In this document: one piece after another, positions 7,277-14,525 of the stretch | Position numbering within the stretch: the stretch's first letter is position 1 | Layout of the letters: every line of letters begins with the position of its first letter | Origin: Holophagae bacterium | GTDB taxonomy: Bacteria > Acidobacteriota > Thermoanaerobaculia > Thermoanaerobaculales > Thermoanaerobaculaceae | Reading direction: 5' to 3' | Length of the DNA: 33,695 nt | Assembly (NCBI GenBank): GCA_012516935.1 | Contig: JAAYVZ010000031.1 | Span: 1 to 33,695 of the forward strand | Notes under the pieces: generated by a model | The model's input: only the letters and a program-made list of their open reading frames with translations | Told to the model about the DNA's origin: nothing | Database searches by the model: none | Position numbers and translations under genes: made by a program

Positions 7277-7719
7277 CGACCTACCTGCTGCGGCCGGCCC
7301 GCCGCGGCGACCTCCACGGGGTGCGTCACCTCCAGCGCTCGGTCTGCCGCGAGTACCGGGTCGCCGCCACCTGGACCCGCGAGGAGCCGACCTCCGATCC
7401 GGGTGAGCTGTGGGTCGTCGAGGCCGGGCGCGGCGAAATCGTCGGTAGCTGTGGGCTGCGCGAGGGCGAGTCCGGTTTGTGGGAGCTGCACTCGGTCAGC
7501 CTCGCGGTGGAGTGGCGGGGATTCGGGCTAGGGCGGGCACTGGTGGAGCGAGCGGTGCACAGTGCGCAGGAGCGGGGTGCCCTCGCGGTCGCGGTGACGA
7601 TCCCCCGCGAGATGGTGGATGGCGCTGCCTTCTTCGGCCGGCTGGGGTTCATCGAGGAAACGGGCTCACCGCACGAGGGAAAGGCCCGCTTCGTGCGGGA
7701 GCTCACTCGCTCGCACTGA
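7273..7719 (+). CDS. GNAT-family N-acetyltransferase
   Basis: A 148-residue acetyltransferase with the complete GNAT fold in one domain. Motif A, the acetyl-CoA pyrophosphate loop, is VEWRGFGLGRALVE (79-92) with the R-x-x-G-x-G core. The C-terminal motif B region is AAFFGRLGFIEE (118-129). The segment LWELHSVSLAVEW is the beta-4 strand before motif A. Substrate cannot be told from sequence; relatives include ribosomal-protein and argA-like N-acetylglutamate synthases, and the pattern AFFGRLGF followed by H-x-GKARF resembles the small single-domain argA-like enzymes. The start is GTG 7273, overlapping the pepA stop in GTGA, so the two are translationally coupled. Confidence 0.85.
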   Translation: MTTYLLRPARRGDLHGVRHLQRSVCREYRVAATWTREEPTSDPGELWVVEAGRGEIVGSCGLREGESGLWELHSVSLAVEWRGFGLGRALVERAVHSAQERGALAVAVTIPREMVDGAAFFGRLGFIEETGSPHEGKARFVRELTRSH

Positions 7720-7817
7720 GTTTCTGGCTCGTTCCGCGAACCCCCTCGTTTTGGCGACCACGTCCACGCTGCAGGGTGGCGGGAGGAGAGAAGGTGGCGG
7801 CCGTGCCGTGTGGGGGG

Positions 7818-7833
7818 CGCGGGGGAACCCGCG
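7818..7833. terminator. GC-rich hairpin between convergent genes
   Basis: A perfect 6-bp repeat CGCGGG / CCCGCG with a 4-nt GGAA loop lies in the 147-bp gap between the acetyltransferase and the convergent phosphodiesterase gene. It has no T-run on either side. It may act as a weak bidirectional pause or 3'-end stabiliser. Confidence 0.2.
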
Positions 7834-7866
7834 GCTGTCGACGGCGCGGGCGAGTGGGCGGCCGGG

Positions 7867-9789
7867 TCAAGGCACGAGCGCGTCTCCCAGAACGTGACCG
7901 ATCACGGTGGGCGGCGCCGGTACGGCGAGCAGGCGCGCCACGGTGGGGAAGACGTCCACCTGCTGGACGGGTCCGATCACTTTGCCGGTTTCGACGCCGG
8001 CGCCCCAGAGGTAGAGAATTGCGTGCATGGTGCGGCGATGGGGGAAAAAGCCGTGCGTGCCCCAACCGATCGGCGAAGGTATCTCGACGATCGGGCGGTC
8101 GTCGAGCTGCGACGAAGGGTAGTAGCCCGGAGCGACGTCGAAATAGAGGTCGCCGCCTGTCGGGCCGCCGATCCCCATGCCAGGCAGGTCGCTCGCCGTG
8201 AACACTGCGCGGACTACGGGTTGGCCGGTCCCGGGATCGACGGTCGAAAGCAGTGCCCGAGTGGCTCTGGCCAGCAGCGACGGGTAGTCGGTGGTCTCCG
8301 GGCCACCGAGCTGCCAGCCTGGCCCGTTGACCACGAGATGAAAATCCGCGGTGGGCGGCGAGACCACCAAGGTGCGGGCGACGTCCAGCTCGCCGGTTCG
8401 CGTGCGCGCCAATAGGCCGGCGTTTTCGAGCACCGCGTTGGGATGGAAGACGTGGGTCGAGCCCTCCATCCCGTGGTCGCTCACGAGCACCACCGCGGTG
8501 CCGGCGGGAACCTGGTCCAGGATGTCGCCGAGCCAGTCGTCAGCGAGGGTGAAGACCTGGGCGTAATACGGCCAGAGCTTGGCAGCGAGGGCGGGGTCAT
8601 GGCGCGAGCTCGTGGGGTCGAGGACACCCATCCAGACATGGCCGGCGCTGTCGGTGAGCGGCGTGTAGTGGAGCAACAGGTCGGGCTGCCAGTGGGCGAG
8701 AGCATAGCGGGTGCCCCGCTTCAGCCCCTCGGTGTCGAGGCGAACGATCTCGATGAGCCGTCGCTCCGCCTCGCCGTCGCCTCCCTCCCACAGGGGGGGG
8801 CCGAGCATGCCGCGCCGGTAGACCCCGAAGGCGTCGTCGTGGAAGCCGCCGGATGCCTCGAGGTAGCGTTCCGTCTCGGCGCGTTCCGGCGTACCTTCGA
8901 GCCCGTTGACGCTGCGCTGATAGAGATCGAGCCGGACACCGCTCGGGTCGAGCGAGAACAATCGGAAGCGGACAACGCCCACCAGATCGTCTGCCTCGAT
9001 GCGGAACGTCCGGCTCCAGTGCACGGTATCGGTCCTCGCCGAGGCTGGCTTGAGCACATCCTGCGCTACGCCTCGGTGGTGGCGAGACCCCTGGCGCACC
9101 AGCACCGTGTCGAAGCCGACGACCGGGTCGGCCGGGTCGTCGAAGAGGAGAGCGAAGAACGGCGTACCAGCCACGTCGAAAGCCAGCTCCCGGGTACGCC
9201 CGCGGTGCGGAGGGACCCCGGTCCAGCGCGCTGCCGGCCTCCGGAGCGTCTCGGCACCGAGAACACGAGGTGCTGCCAGCGCGTGCTCGAACCCGGAGAA
9301 GGCGACCAACCTATCCGCCGATACGCCGGCGGTGCGCAGGGTTGCCATGTGGGTCTCGACCGGGTGAAGCTGGGTAGCCGAGAGCGCGACGACGCGCCGA
9401 CCGGCCTTCGCCGCACTCACCCACAACGGCTCGGCCCGCAGTGCCGAGGCGAAAAACCCAGAGGAGGTCTCGTCGACGCGGTGCTGGCTCCTCGGCAGCG
9501 GCGGCACGGCGTTGCCCGCCACGCCGTTGCGGTCGCCCCAGCAGCCGGTGAAGATGGCTGCGTGCCCAACTGCGGTCTTGGACGGGAACGCTGCCAGCAT
9601 ATGCTCGGCCTGCACGCCCTCACGGGCCATGCGGGCGACGGCGGGAAGACGCCCCTCGCTGAGGAGGCGGTCGACGACCCAGTCCGCCGCGGCGTCCCAG
9701 GAGACGAGGACGACCTTGTGCTCGCCGGCTGCGACGACGGAAACCGACGCCAACAGGGTAATCAGAGCTGTGGTGATGCGGGCGCGCAT
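7867..9789 (-). CDS. Secreted phosphodiesterase / nucleotide pyrophosphatase-like protein (alkaline phosphatase superfamily)
   Basis: A 640-residue protein with a Sec signal peptide (residues 1-21, ending SVVAAG). The type I phosphodiesterase core is clear. D32 in VSWDAAADW is the first metal ligand, T72 in FPSKTAVGH is the expected nucleophile with the PSKT-x3-H spacing of NPP enzymes, D380 and H384 in DSAGHVWMG and D438 and H439 in VSDHGM are the metal ligands, and H579 in GTHGF completes the set. The insert at about 195-350 is not recognisable and may decide substrate. It probably hydrolyses phosphodiester or pyrophosphate bonds outside the cytoplasm; the true substrate could be nucleotides, lipids or glycan phosphates. 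It stands alone between two convergent or divergent neighbours. TAGGA precedes the ATG at 9789 by about 5-6 nt and may be a ribosome site or part of a -10 box. Confidence 0.88.
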   Translation of the reverse strand: MRARITTALITLLASVSVVAAGEHKVVLVSWDAAADWVVDRLLSEGRLPAVARMAREGVQAEHMLAAFPSKTAVGHAAIFTGCWGDRNGVAGNAVPPLPRSQHRVDETSSGFFASALRAEPLWVSAAKAGRRVVALSATQLHPVETHMATLRTAGVSADRLVAFSGFEHALAAPRVLGAETLRRPAARWTGVPPHRGRTRELAFDVAGTPFFALLFDDPADPVVGFDTVLVRQGSRHHRGVAQDVLKPASARTDTVHWSRTFRIEADDLVGVVRFRLFSLDPSGVRLDLYQRSVNGLEGTPERAETERYLEASGGFHDDAFGVYRRGMLGPPLWEGGDGEAERRLIEIVRLDTEGLKRGTRYALAHWQPDLLLHYTPLTDSAGHVWMGVLDPTSSRHDPALAAKLWPYYAQVFTLADDWLGDILDQVPAGTAVVLVSDHGMEGSTHVFHPNAVLENAGLLARTRTGELDVARTLVVSPPTADFHLVVNGPGWQLGGPETTDYPSLLARATRALLSTVDPGTGQPVVRAVFTASDLPGMGIGGPTGGDLYFDVAPGYYPSSQLDDRPIVEIPSPIGWGTHGFFPHRRTMHAILYLWGAGVETGKVIGPVQQVDVFPTVARLLAVPAPPTVIGHVLGDALVP

Positions 9790-9898
9790 GGCTCATCCTA
9801 CCGCACGGACACCCAGCGATGGCGCGGTTGCAAGACGGGGGCTCACCGGAGCCGAGCCGCGCTTGCCAAATCGGTAAGATGGAGAACGCGGAGGTGGG

Positions 9899-11182
9899 GT
9901 GGGCCACGCTCGGTGGGCAGGCAAAGGGGCCGACCGCGGGTGTGTCGTTCTCGGGGCCGTGCTGGTGGAGCTGGTCATGGCCGCGGTGGCGCCGATGGCG
10001 GCCTGGTCGAAGGAGGAGGTATGGGACGCCGGGCCAGGAGCGGCTGCCTACGGTCAGCCCGGTGCGCTCGGCGGTGCGGCGGCGGCGTGGGCGGAGTCAG
10101 CGCGTCGTGCGCTGCCCGGGCTTCCGCTCGACCCGGGGCTTGCCCGTGCCGCCGAGGCGTGCGCGAGATGGCTCGGCGAGCATGCCGTGGCTGAGCTGCC
10201 CCCGGGGCTCGTCGAGCTCTCCCTGCGGTGGGCCGGGTGCAGCGACCCTACCGCGGTGTCGCTGCTGCTTCTGACCAGCGAGAGCTCCCCTGACGAGCTC
10301 TGGGAGCGGCTTCGGGAGCTGCGCCAGCGGCCCGGTTTCCGTCACACGCACTGGGGTTTCGGGGCTGCCGAGAGCCGGCGGGAGCGTTTTCGTACCGCCT
10401 GGGTCGCGCTGCTATCGGAGCGCAAGGTCGTTCTCGAGCCGGTGCCGCGGGCGGTGGAGACGGGGCAGAGCCTGCATCTCGTTGCCCGCTGGACCGGCGA
10501 GGCGTTGGCAAGCCCGCGCCTGATCGTCTTGCTGCCGGGGGAGACGACGAGGGAGCTGGCGGCCAAGGTCGAGGGTGGGGTGGCCACGGTGGCCACCGGT
10601 GCCCTGCGAGAGGCTGGCGAGTACACCCTGGAGCTCCTGGCGGACGGGGCTTTCGGTCCCGAGGTGCTGGCGCTGCTCGCGATCCAGGTGGGGGGCCAGC
10701 CGGCCACCACATGGTCGAGCCCGGTCGTCAGCCGGATCGTGCCCATCACGGCGGTCGAGGCGGAGCGGTACCTGCTCGATCTGGCCAACGCGGAGCGGCG
10801 GCGGCTCAACCTGGCGCCTCTGATCGTCGATACGAGGCTGCGAGCGATGGCGAGGGCGCACTCGACGGACATGGTTGAAGCGGGGTTTTTCGGCCATCGT
10901 TCTCCCCGGCGCGGCGACTTCGGCGAGCGCTTCCATGCCAGCGGCTGGCGGGCCTTGCGCGCGGCCGAGAACCTCTCGAAGAGCGAGTCGATCCTCGAGG
11001 TGCACGCCGGCTTGATGGCCAGCCCGGCGCATCGGAGCAACCTCCTTTCTCCGCATTTCACGCATGTCGGTATCGGCGTCGCCACCCGCAAGGGCGAACT
11101 CGATCGGGTCGAGTTCGTCGTCACCCAGGTCTTCGCCCTGCCGATGCCCGGGACCACGCTGGCTCCGGACGGGCCGCCCTGA
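9899..11182 (+). CDS. CAP/SCP-domain (YkwD-like) secreted protein
   Basis: A 427-residue protein with an N-terminal signal or anchor segment (about 14-36) after a basic start. Residues 50-180 are helical and unrecognised. Residues 180-270 look like a beta-sandwich (VETGQSLHLVARW, ...EYTLELLADG). Residues 288-413 are a bacterial CAP (SCP/PR1-like) domain: YLLDLANAERRRLNLAPL, ARAHSTDMVEAGFFGHRSP, AENLSKS, and SPAHRSNLLSPHFTHVGIG. The CAP cavity residues His321, His333, Glu357 and His378 are all present. Bacterial CAP proteins are usually extracellular or periplasmic, with no single known activity. The start is GTG 9899 with GGAGG 4 nt upstream. Its stop is only 4 bp from the stop of the convergent PAS gene. 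Confidence 0.85.
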   Translation: MGHARWAGKGADRGCVVLGAVLVELVMAAVAPMAAWSKEEVWDAGPGAAAYGQPGALGGAAAAWAESARRALPGLPLDPGLARAAEACARWLGEHAVAELPPGLVELSLRWAGCSDPTAVSLLLLTSESSPDELWERLRELRQRPGFRHTHWGFGAAESRRERFRTAWVALLSERKVVLEPVPRAVETGQSLHLVARWTGEALASPRLIVLLPGETTRELAAKVEGGVATVATGALREAGEYTLELLADGAFGPEVLALLAIQVGGQPATTWSSPVVSRIVPITAVEAERYLLDLANAERRRLNLAPLIVDTRLRAMARAHSTDMVEAGFFGHRSPRRGDFGERFHASGWRALRAAENLSKSESILEVHAGLMASPAHRSNLLSPHFTHVGIGVATRKGELDRVEFVVTQVFALPMPGTTLAPDGPP

Positions 11183-11186
11183 GCTT

Positions 11187-11552
11187 TCAGTCGCGATCGA
11201 AGTGAGGGATCTCGTCGGGGATCGGGATCGAGATCTCGACGAAGCCTCTGAACTCCCCGTCCGTGAATACGGGCATTTGGTGGATGATCTTCTTCTGCCC
11301 CTGCCTGTTGATGGTGTAGTGGTGAGCACGGTGCTCGGCGTACATCTCGCGCAGCAACGCCCGGGCCGGCTCGGGGTGGCAGGCGAAGACGTCGCTGCCG
11401 AGAAGGGCGCGCCCGCCCTCGGCAGCGAGCGTCTCGGCGGCCCGGCGGTTGATGGCGACGATGCGGCCGGTCTCATCGGCGACGGTGATAGCGGCTCCGA
11501 GCTCCTCTTGCCAACGAGGCGGTGGCGGTGGATCACTTTTCGGTTCTGGCAT
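11187..11552 (-). CDS. Stand-alone PAS-domain protein
   Basis: A 121-residue protein that is essentially a single PAS fold and nothing else. The pattern is typical: AAITVADETGRIVAINRRAAETLA (about 22-45), then GSDVFACHPEPARALLREM, and the closing strands MPVFTDGEFRGFVEISIPI (about 94-112). There is no kinase, cyclase or DNA-binding partner domain, so it must act through another protein or simply sense a ligand. HYTINRQGQKKIIHQMPVF resembles PAS modules linked to DUF438-type proteins. No heme or FAD ligand set can be named from sequence. The ATG at 11552 has GGAGG 7 nt upstream and is preferred to the GTG at 11558. It lies 29 nt after the TPR gene and is probably in its operon. Confidence 0.75.
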   Translation of the reverse strand: MPEPKSDPPPPPRWQEELGAAITVADETGRIVAINRRAAETLAAEGGRALLGSDVFACHPEPARALLREMYAEHRAHHYTINRQGQKKIIHQMPVFTDGEFRGFVEISIPIPDEIPHFDRD

Positions 11553-11581
11553 GCTCACTCCTCCGGCTCCGGTCGTGCGGC

Positions 11582-12046
11582 TCAGCGTCTCGTGGCCAGC
11601 AGCTCGACGGCATCACGGGCGTCACGGTTGCGGGGGTCGTACGAGAGGATCTTCTCGAGACAGCGCTTCTGCTTGTCCGGTTGGCCGCGGAGGCCCCAGT
11701 AGTTGGCCAGCAGGAGCCACGCCTCGGTGAGCTGCGGGTTGCCGACAGTTGCGAGGCGGAGGTGCTCGAGCGCCTGCCCCTGGGTCGTCGGGCGCTCGAT
11801 CTCGATCTTGGCCAACATGAGGAGGGCCTCGGGGTCTGGGATGCGGTTGACGAGCTCCTCGAGCAGCCTCGCGGCCCGGCGCAGCTCGTTTCTGGCCACG
11901 AGCTGCCGAGCGTACACGAGCGTGCCAGCGAGGTCCTCGGGAGAAGGAGCGTCCGGATCATGTTGAGGTGGAGCCAAAGCACCCCCTTCTCTGGGCGCGA
12001 CGTGGTCGGTCCGCCCCGACAAACGGGAGGATACCGCAGCCCGCAA
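11582..12046 (-). CDS. TPR-repeat protein
   Basis: Up to 154 residues, with two to three TPR units: LVYARQLVARNELRRAARLLEELVNRIPD, ALLMLAKIEIERPTTQGQALEHLRLAT, then LTEAWLLLANYWGLRGQPDKQKRCLEKILSYDP. TPRs bind other proteins; no enzymatic domain is present. No ATG start is visible. The longest frame begins with TTG at 12046; a second TTG at 11977 has GGGGG about 6 nt upstream and would give 131 residues starting just before the repeats. The N-terminal 23 residues of the long form (basic, Ser- and Gly-rich) look non-conserved, so the shorter form is quite possible. It is followed by the PAS gene on the same strand, and the two may work together. Confidence 0.65.
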   Translation of the reverse strand: MRAAVSSRLSGRTDHVAPREGGALAPPQHDPDAPSPEDLAGTLVYARQLVARNELRRAARLLEELVNRIPDPEALLMLAKIEIERPTTQGQALEHLRLATVGNPQLTEAWLLLANYWGLRGQPDKQKRCLEKILSYDPRNRDARDAVELLATRR

Positions 12047-12097
12047 GGAGCAGGACCAACGAATCCACCCCCCCCTTCCCGTTGGCCGCGGCTGGAC

Positions 12098-12103
12098 TAC
12101 AAT
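12098..12103 (+). promoter_or_regulatory. -10 box for the EIIA-like gene
   Basis: TACAAT (five of six consensus positions) lies 35 nt before the GTG at 12139, allowing a short leader that includes AAAGGAG. No good -35 hexamer is at the right spacing. Confidence 0.35.
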
Positions 12104-12138
12104 GCCGGCGACCCGCGCGCGCGGGGAAAGGAGCCGCC

Positions 12139-12669
12139 GTGGACGACCGCGAGCATCAGCCCATGCTGGAGGCCGCAGATCCAGCCCTGTCCGAGCTTTT
12201 CCAGCCGACCAACATCATCTCGGACCTCACCGCGTCGACCCGTGAGGGCGTGATCGGTGAGGTGGTGGAGGCCGTGGCCGCGCGTGGGCTGGTCAGCGAC
12301 GCGCGATGGCTCGAGTCGGCACTGAACGAGCGCGAGCGCATGGTGCCGACTGCCATGCCCAACGGTGTCGCCTTTCTGCACGCCCGCCACCGTGCCGCAG
12401 AGAAGTTCCCCCGGCAGTTTCTCTTCCTTGCGCGCTCCGGCAAGGGTGTGGCGTTCGGCTCACCCGACGAGCGGCCGACCCACCTGTTCTTCCTCCTTGC
12501 GCTGCGCAAGGACATGGCCCACCTGCGGTGGCTCGCCCGGCTGTCGTGGATCTGCCGCAACCGTTCGATCGTTGCCAACTTCATGAAGGCGACGAGCCCG
12601 GAGGACATCGCAAAGGTGCTGCGCTTGGCCGTCGAGGAGCTTCCCGGCAACCTCCGCCAGCGCCCATGA
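12139..12669 (+). CDS. PTS EIIA-Ntr / fructose-type EIIA domain protein
   Basis: A 176-residue cytosolic protein that matches the type-2 (mannitol/fructose/Ntr) EIIA domain. The active-site histidine that accepts phosphate from a HPr-like carrier is H81 in TAMPNGVAFLHARH, corresponding to the GIAIPHA motif of the family. Flanking patterns also fit: ISDLTASTREGVIGEVVEAVAARG, LNERERMVPTA and FLLALRKDMAHLRWLARLSWICRNRS. The C-terminus is SPEDIAKVLRLAVEE. No EI, HPr or permease gene is nearby, so a regulatory PtsN-like role is more likely than sugar uptake. Residues KGVAFGSPDERPTHLFFLLALRK resemble the EIIA C-terminal strand pair. The start is GTG 12139 with AAAGGAG 5 nt upstream; the open frame upstream is not coding. 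Confidence 0.85.
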   Translation: MDDREHQPMLEAADPALSELFQPTNIISDLTASTREGVIGEVVEAVAARGLVSDARWLESALNERERMVPTAMPNGVAFLHARHRAAEKFPRQFLFLARSGKGVAFGSPDERPTHLFFLLALRKDMAHLRWLARLSWICRNRSIVANFMKATSPEDIAKVLRLAVEELPGNLRQRP

Positions 12670-12854
12670 TGCCCGGAACGAGGATCACAGGGGCGGGGAC
12701 GGCGTCCACGTCCACGACAAAGCCAGGTCGGGGAGGAGCTTGCCCATCTCTCGTCGGCGTCTAGGCCAGGTCCAGGTTTCCAGGAGGGGGCACCGGGGGG
12801 TGGGGAAGAGCTCTCGATCTTCGGCTCTCGACCGGCGGGTGGGCGGCCGCCGCC

Positions 12855-13712
12855 TCAGTTCAGGTAGCCGGCGAGGGCGCGCACCTGCGAGCTGCGTCGG
12901 AGCTTCGTCAGTGCCTGGTTCTCGATCTGCCGGACGCGCTCTCTCGAGATCCCAAGCTGCTCACCGATCTCCCTGAGGGTGAGTGGGTTGTCGTCCTCGA
13001 GCCCGAATCGAAGGTTGAGCACCTGACGCTCCTTCTGGGAGAGCTTGCCGAGCGCCTCGCGCAGCGACCGCTCGAACGACTCGCGGAGGATGCGCTCGTC
13101 GGTATCCGGCAGTAGGTACTGCTCGAGGAGGTCCCCGAGCTCGGCCTCGCCGTCCTCGTCGATCGGCTCGTTGAGGGACAGGATCGATTGGTTCGAGGAG
13201 AGCAGGAGCCGCACCTCCTCGGGATTCATGTCGAGCTCCTCGGCGAGCTCGGACTCGGTGGGTGTGCGCTCGAGCTCGCGCCCCAGGGCCTGGCGGGAGC
13301 GTTCGATCCGGTACAGCACGTTGGCCTGCTTCTGGGGCAAGCGGAAGGTGGCGCCGTGCTGCGAGAGGGCGTGCAGGATCGCCTGACGGATCCACCACAC
13401 GGCATAGGTGATGAACTTGACGTTCTTGTCGGGGTCGAACTTGCGAGCCGCCTGGATGAGGCCGATATTCCCCTCGTTGATGAGGTCGAGCAGGCTCACC
13501 CGGGAGTGCCGAAAGCGCTTGGCGTAAGCGACGACGAAGCGCAAGTTGGCTTCTACGAGATGACGCAACGCCTCCGGGTCTCCGTCGGCTTGGATGCGGG
13601 TGCCGAGCGCCTTTTCCTCATCGGGGGTGAGCTGACGGTAGCGCCCGATCTCCTGCAGGTAGCGGCGCAAGAGCGAAGCTTCGGGGTCGTGGTGTCGCTC
13701 GTCGCTGGTCAT
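12855..13712 (-). CDS. RpoD-family (group 1/2-like) RNA polymerase sigma factor
   Basis: A 285-residue sigma-70 protein with regions 1.2 (about 11-45), 2 (48-118, with FDPDKNVKFITYAVWWIRQAI as 2.3-2.4), 3 (127-200) and 4 (215-272, with the helix-turn-helix TLREIGEQLGISRERVRQIE). Region 1.1 is absent, as in group 2 and many short primary factors. Regions 2.4 and 4.2 are close to consensus, so TTGACA/TATAAT-like promoters are expected targets. It is not an ECF, FliA or obvious RpoH type. Its start codon overlaps the hspR stop in ATGA, so the two are co-translated. That places a housekeeping-like sigma factor under the same transcript as the heat-shock repressor. It could be the primary factor or a stress-linked second copy; the rest of the genome would tell. 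Confidence 0.93.
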   Translation of the reverse strand: MTSDERHHDPEASLLRRYLQEIGRYRQLTPDEEKALGTRIQADGDPEALRHLVEANLRFVVAYAKRFRHSRVSLLDLINEGNIGLIQAARKFDPDKNVKFITYAVWWIRQAILHALSQHGATFRLPQKQANVLYRIERSRQALGRELERTPTESELAEELDMNPEEVRLLLSSNQSILSLNEPIDEDGEAELGDLLEQYLLPDTDERILRESFERSLREALGKLSQKERQVLNLRFGLEDDNPLTLREIGEQLGISRERVRQIENQALTKLRRSSQVRALAGYLN

Positions 13713-14089
13713 TCTCCCTCGCCCGGGACGAGACCGGTGCGAGGTCGGTGGGCAAGGGCGTGCTCGCGCGGCACTCCGCCGCGGTTGGCCAGCTCCCGCT
13801 CGAGGGCGGAACTCAACCTCCCCAGCTCCCGCTCGAGAACCTCGATCCGGCTCTTCATCTGAAGAATAACCTCAACGCCCGCGAGATTCACTCCCAGGTC
13901 GCGGGTCAGGGTCAGGATGTACTCCAGACGAGCACAGGTGGCGTCATCGTAGAGCCGGGTGTTGCCCTCGCTGCGGGAGGGCTTGAGGAGGCCCTCGCGT
14001 TCGTACAGACGGAGGGTCTGGGGGTGGATGGCGTAGCGCTCAGCCACCCAGCGGATCATGTGGAAGCGGCGCGGACGGTCGGAGCTCAT
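13709..14089 (-). CDS. hspR: HspR-like MerR-family heat-shock repressor
   Basis: A 126-residue DNA-binding protein with an N-terminal MerR winged helix (about 8-75). The HspR signature is strong: YAIHPQTLRLYEREGLLKPSRSEGNTRLY and then DLGVNLAGVEVILQM, the GVNLAGVE pattern being typical of HspR and not of metal or drug MerR proteins. A coiled-coil dimerisation helix follows (KSRIEVLERELGRLSSALERELA). HspR normally represses the dnaK operon with DnaK as co-repressor. The ATG at 14089 has AGGAG 6 nt upstream. It overlaps the preceding ORF's stop and the following sigma gene's start, both in ATGA. The usual HspR C-terminal tail is replaced by a short proline- and glycine-containing end. Confidence 0.92.
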   Translation of the reverse strand: MSSDRPRRFHMIRWVAERYAIHPQTLRLYEREGLLKPSRSEGNTRLYDDATCARLEYILTLTRDLGVNLAGVEVILQMKSRIEVLERELGRLSSALERELANRGGVPREHALAHRPRTGLVPGEGE

Positions 14090-14517
14090 GCCTGCTCCTG
14101 AACCGGCGTGCGGCGGCGCGAAGGCTCGGGCGCGCGCCGCATTCGTGCCGTGGCGACGCCGCGCCCGAGGACCGCTTCTGGCGGCCTTGCGACCTCGGCG
14201 GGAAAGACGATGGAGCACGGGAAGCGATCGTGGGAGCGTTCAGCCCGGAGGAAGGTCACCCCTGGCTCGGCGTGCTCGCCGTCCAGGACCAGGACGGTGT
14301 CGGCACGGGCGAGCGACAGGTGATCATGGCCACACCCCGGCACACCGCGGTCGACGACACGCTCGTCCGCGGCCTCACCGAGGTCGGTCGCCGGCCCGAC
14401 GAGTGCCGAACCGGCGACCGCGGTGAGGCGATCCGGGGATGTGCCGGGCTCGAGGCGCTCACACAGACGCGGGGTCAGGTGGAGCGGCTGGGCGGCCGAT
14501 CGCAGCGTTCCTCCCAT
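14086..14517 (-). CDS. Unrecognised small protein encoded between dnaK and hspR
   Basis: A 143-residue frame beginning at ATG 14517, 8 nt after the dnaK stop and with TGAGG about 6 nt upstream, and ending in an ATGA overlap with hspR. Third positions are strongly G/C-biased, as in the neighbouring genes. I do not recognise the family. There is no J domain or GrpE pattern, although grpE and dnaJ are the usual occupants of this position. The middle part (GHDHLSLARADTVLVLDGEHAEPG) has alternating hydrophobic residues like buried strands, and the last third is Arg/Pro-rich and probably disordered. Conserved-looking residues are C61, H63 and H65 (GCGHDH, roughly 60-65). It could be a HspR or DnaK partner by position only. 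Antisense frames on the plus strand here look like shadows. Confidence 0.55.
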   Translation of the reverse strand: MGGTLRSAAQPLHLTPRLCERLEPGTSPDRLTAVAGSALVGPATDLGEAADERVVDRGVPGCGHDHLSLARADTVLVLDGEHAEPGVTFLRAERSHDRFPCSIVFPAEVARPPEAVLGRGVATARMRRAPEPSRRRTPVQEQA

Positions 14518-14525
14518 CGCCGACC

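Noticed and set aside
9840-9853. Short inverted repeat GGCTC-ACCG-GAGCC between divergent genes
   Set aside because: A 5-bp stem is too short to argue for an operator or terminator without conservation data.
8443-10194. 583-codon open frame on the plus strand
   Set aside because: It is antisense to the phosphodiesterase gene, which has complete catalytic motifs; no domain appears in the plus-strand frame.
10412-11536. 374-codon open frame on the minus strand
   Set aside because: It is opposite the CAP-domain gene and its translation is Arg/Pro/Ser-rich low complexity.
12810-12831. Direct repeat GCTCTCGA twice with 14-bp period between the convergent EIIA and sigma genes
   Set aside because: Only two copies, no partner protein, and 8-bp direct repeats are common by chance in DNA of this composition.
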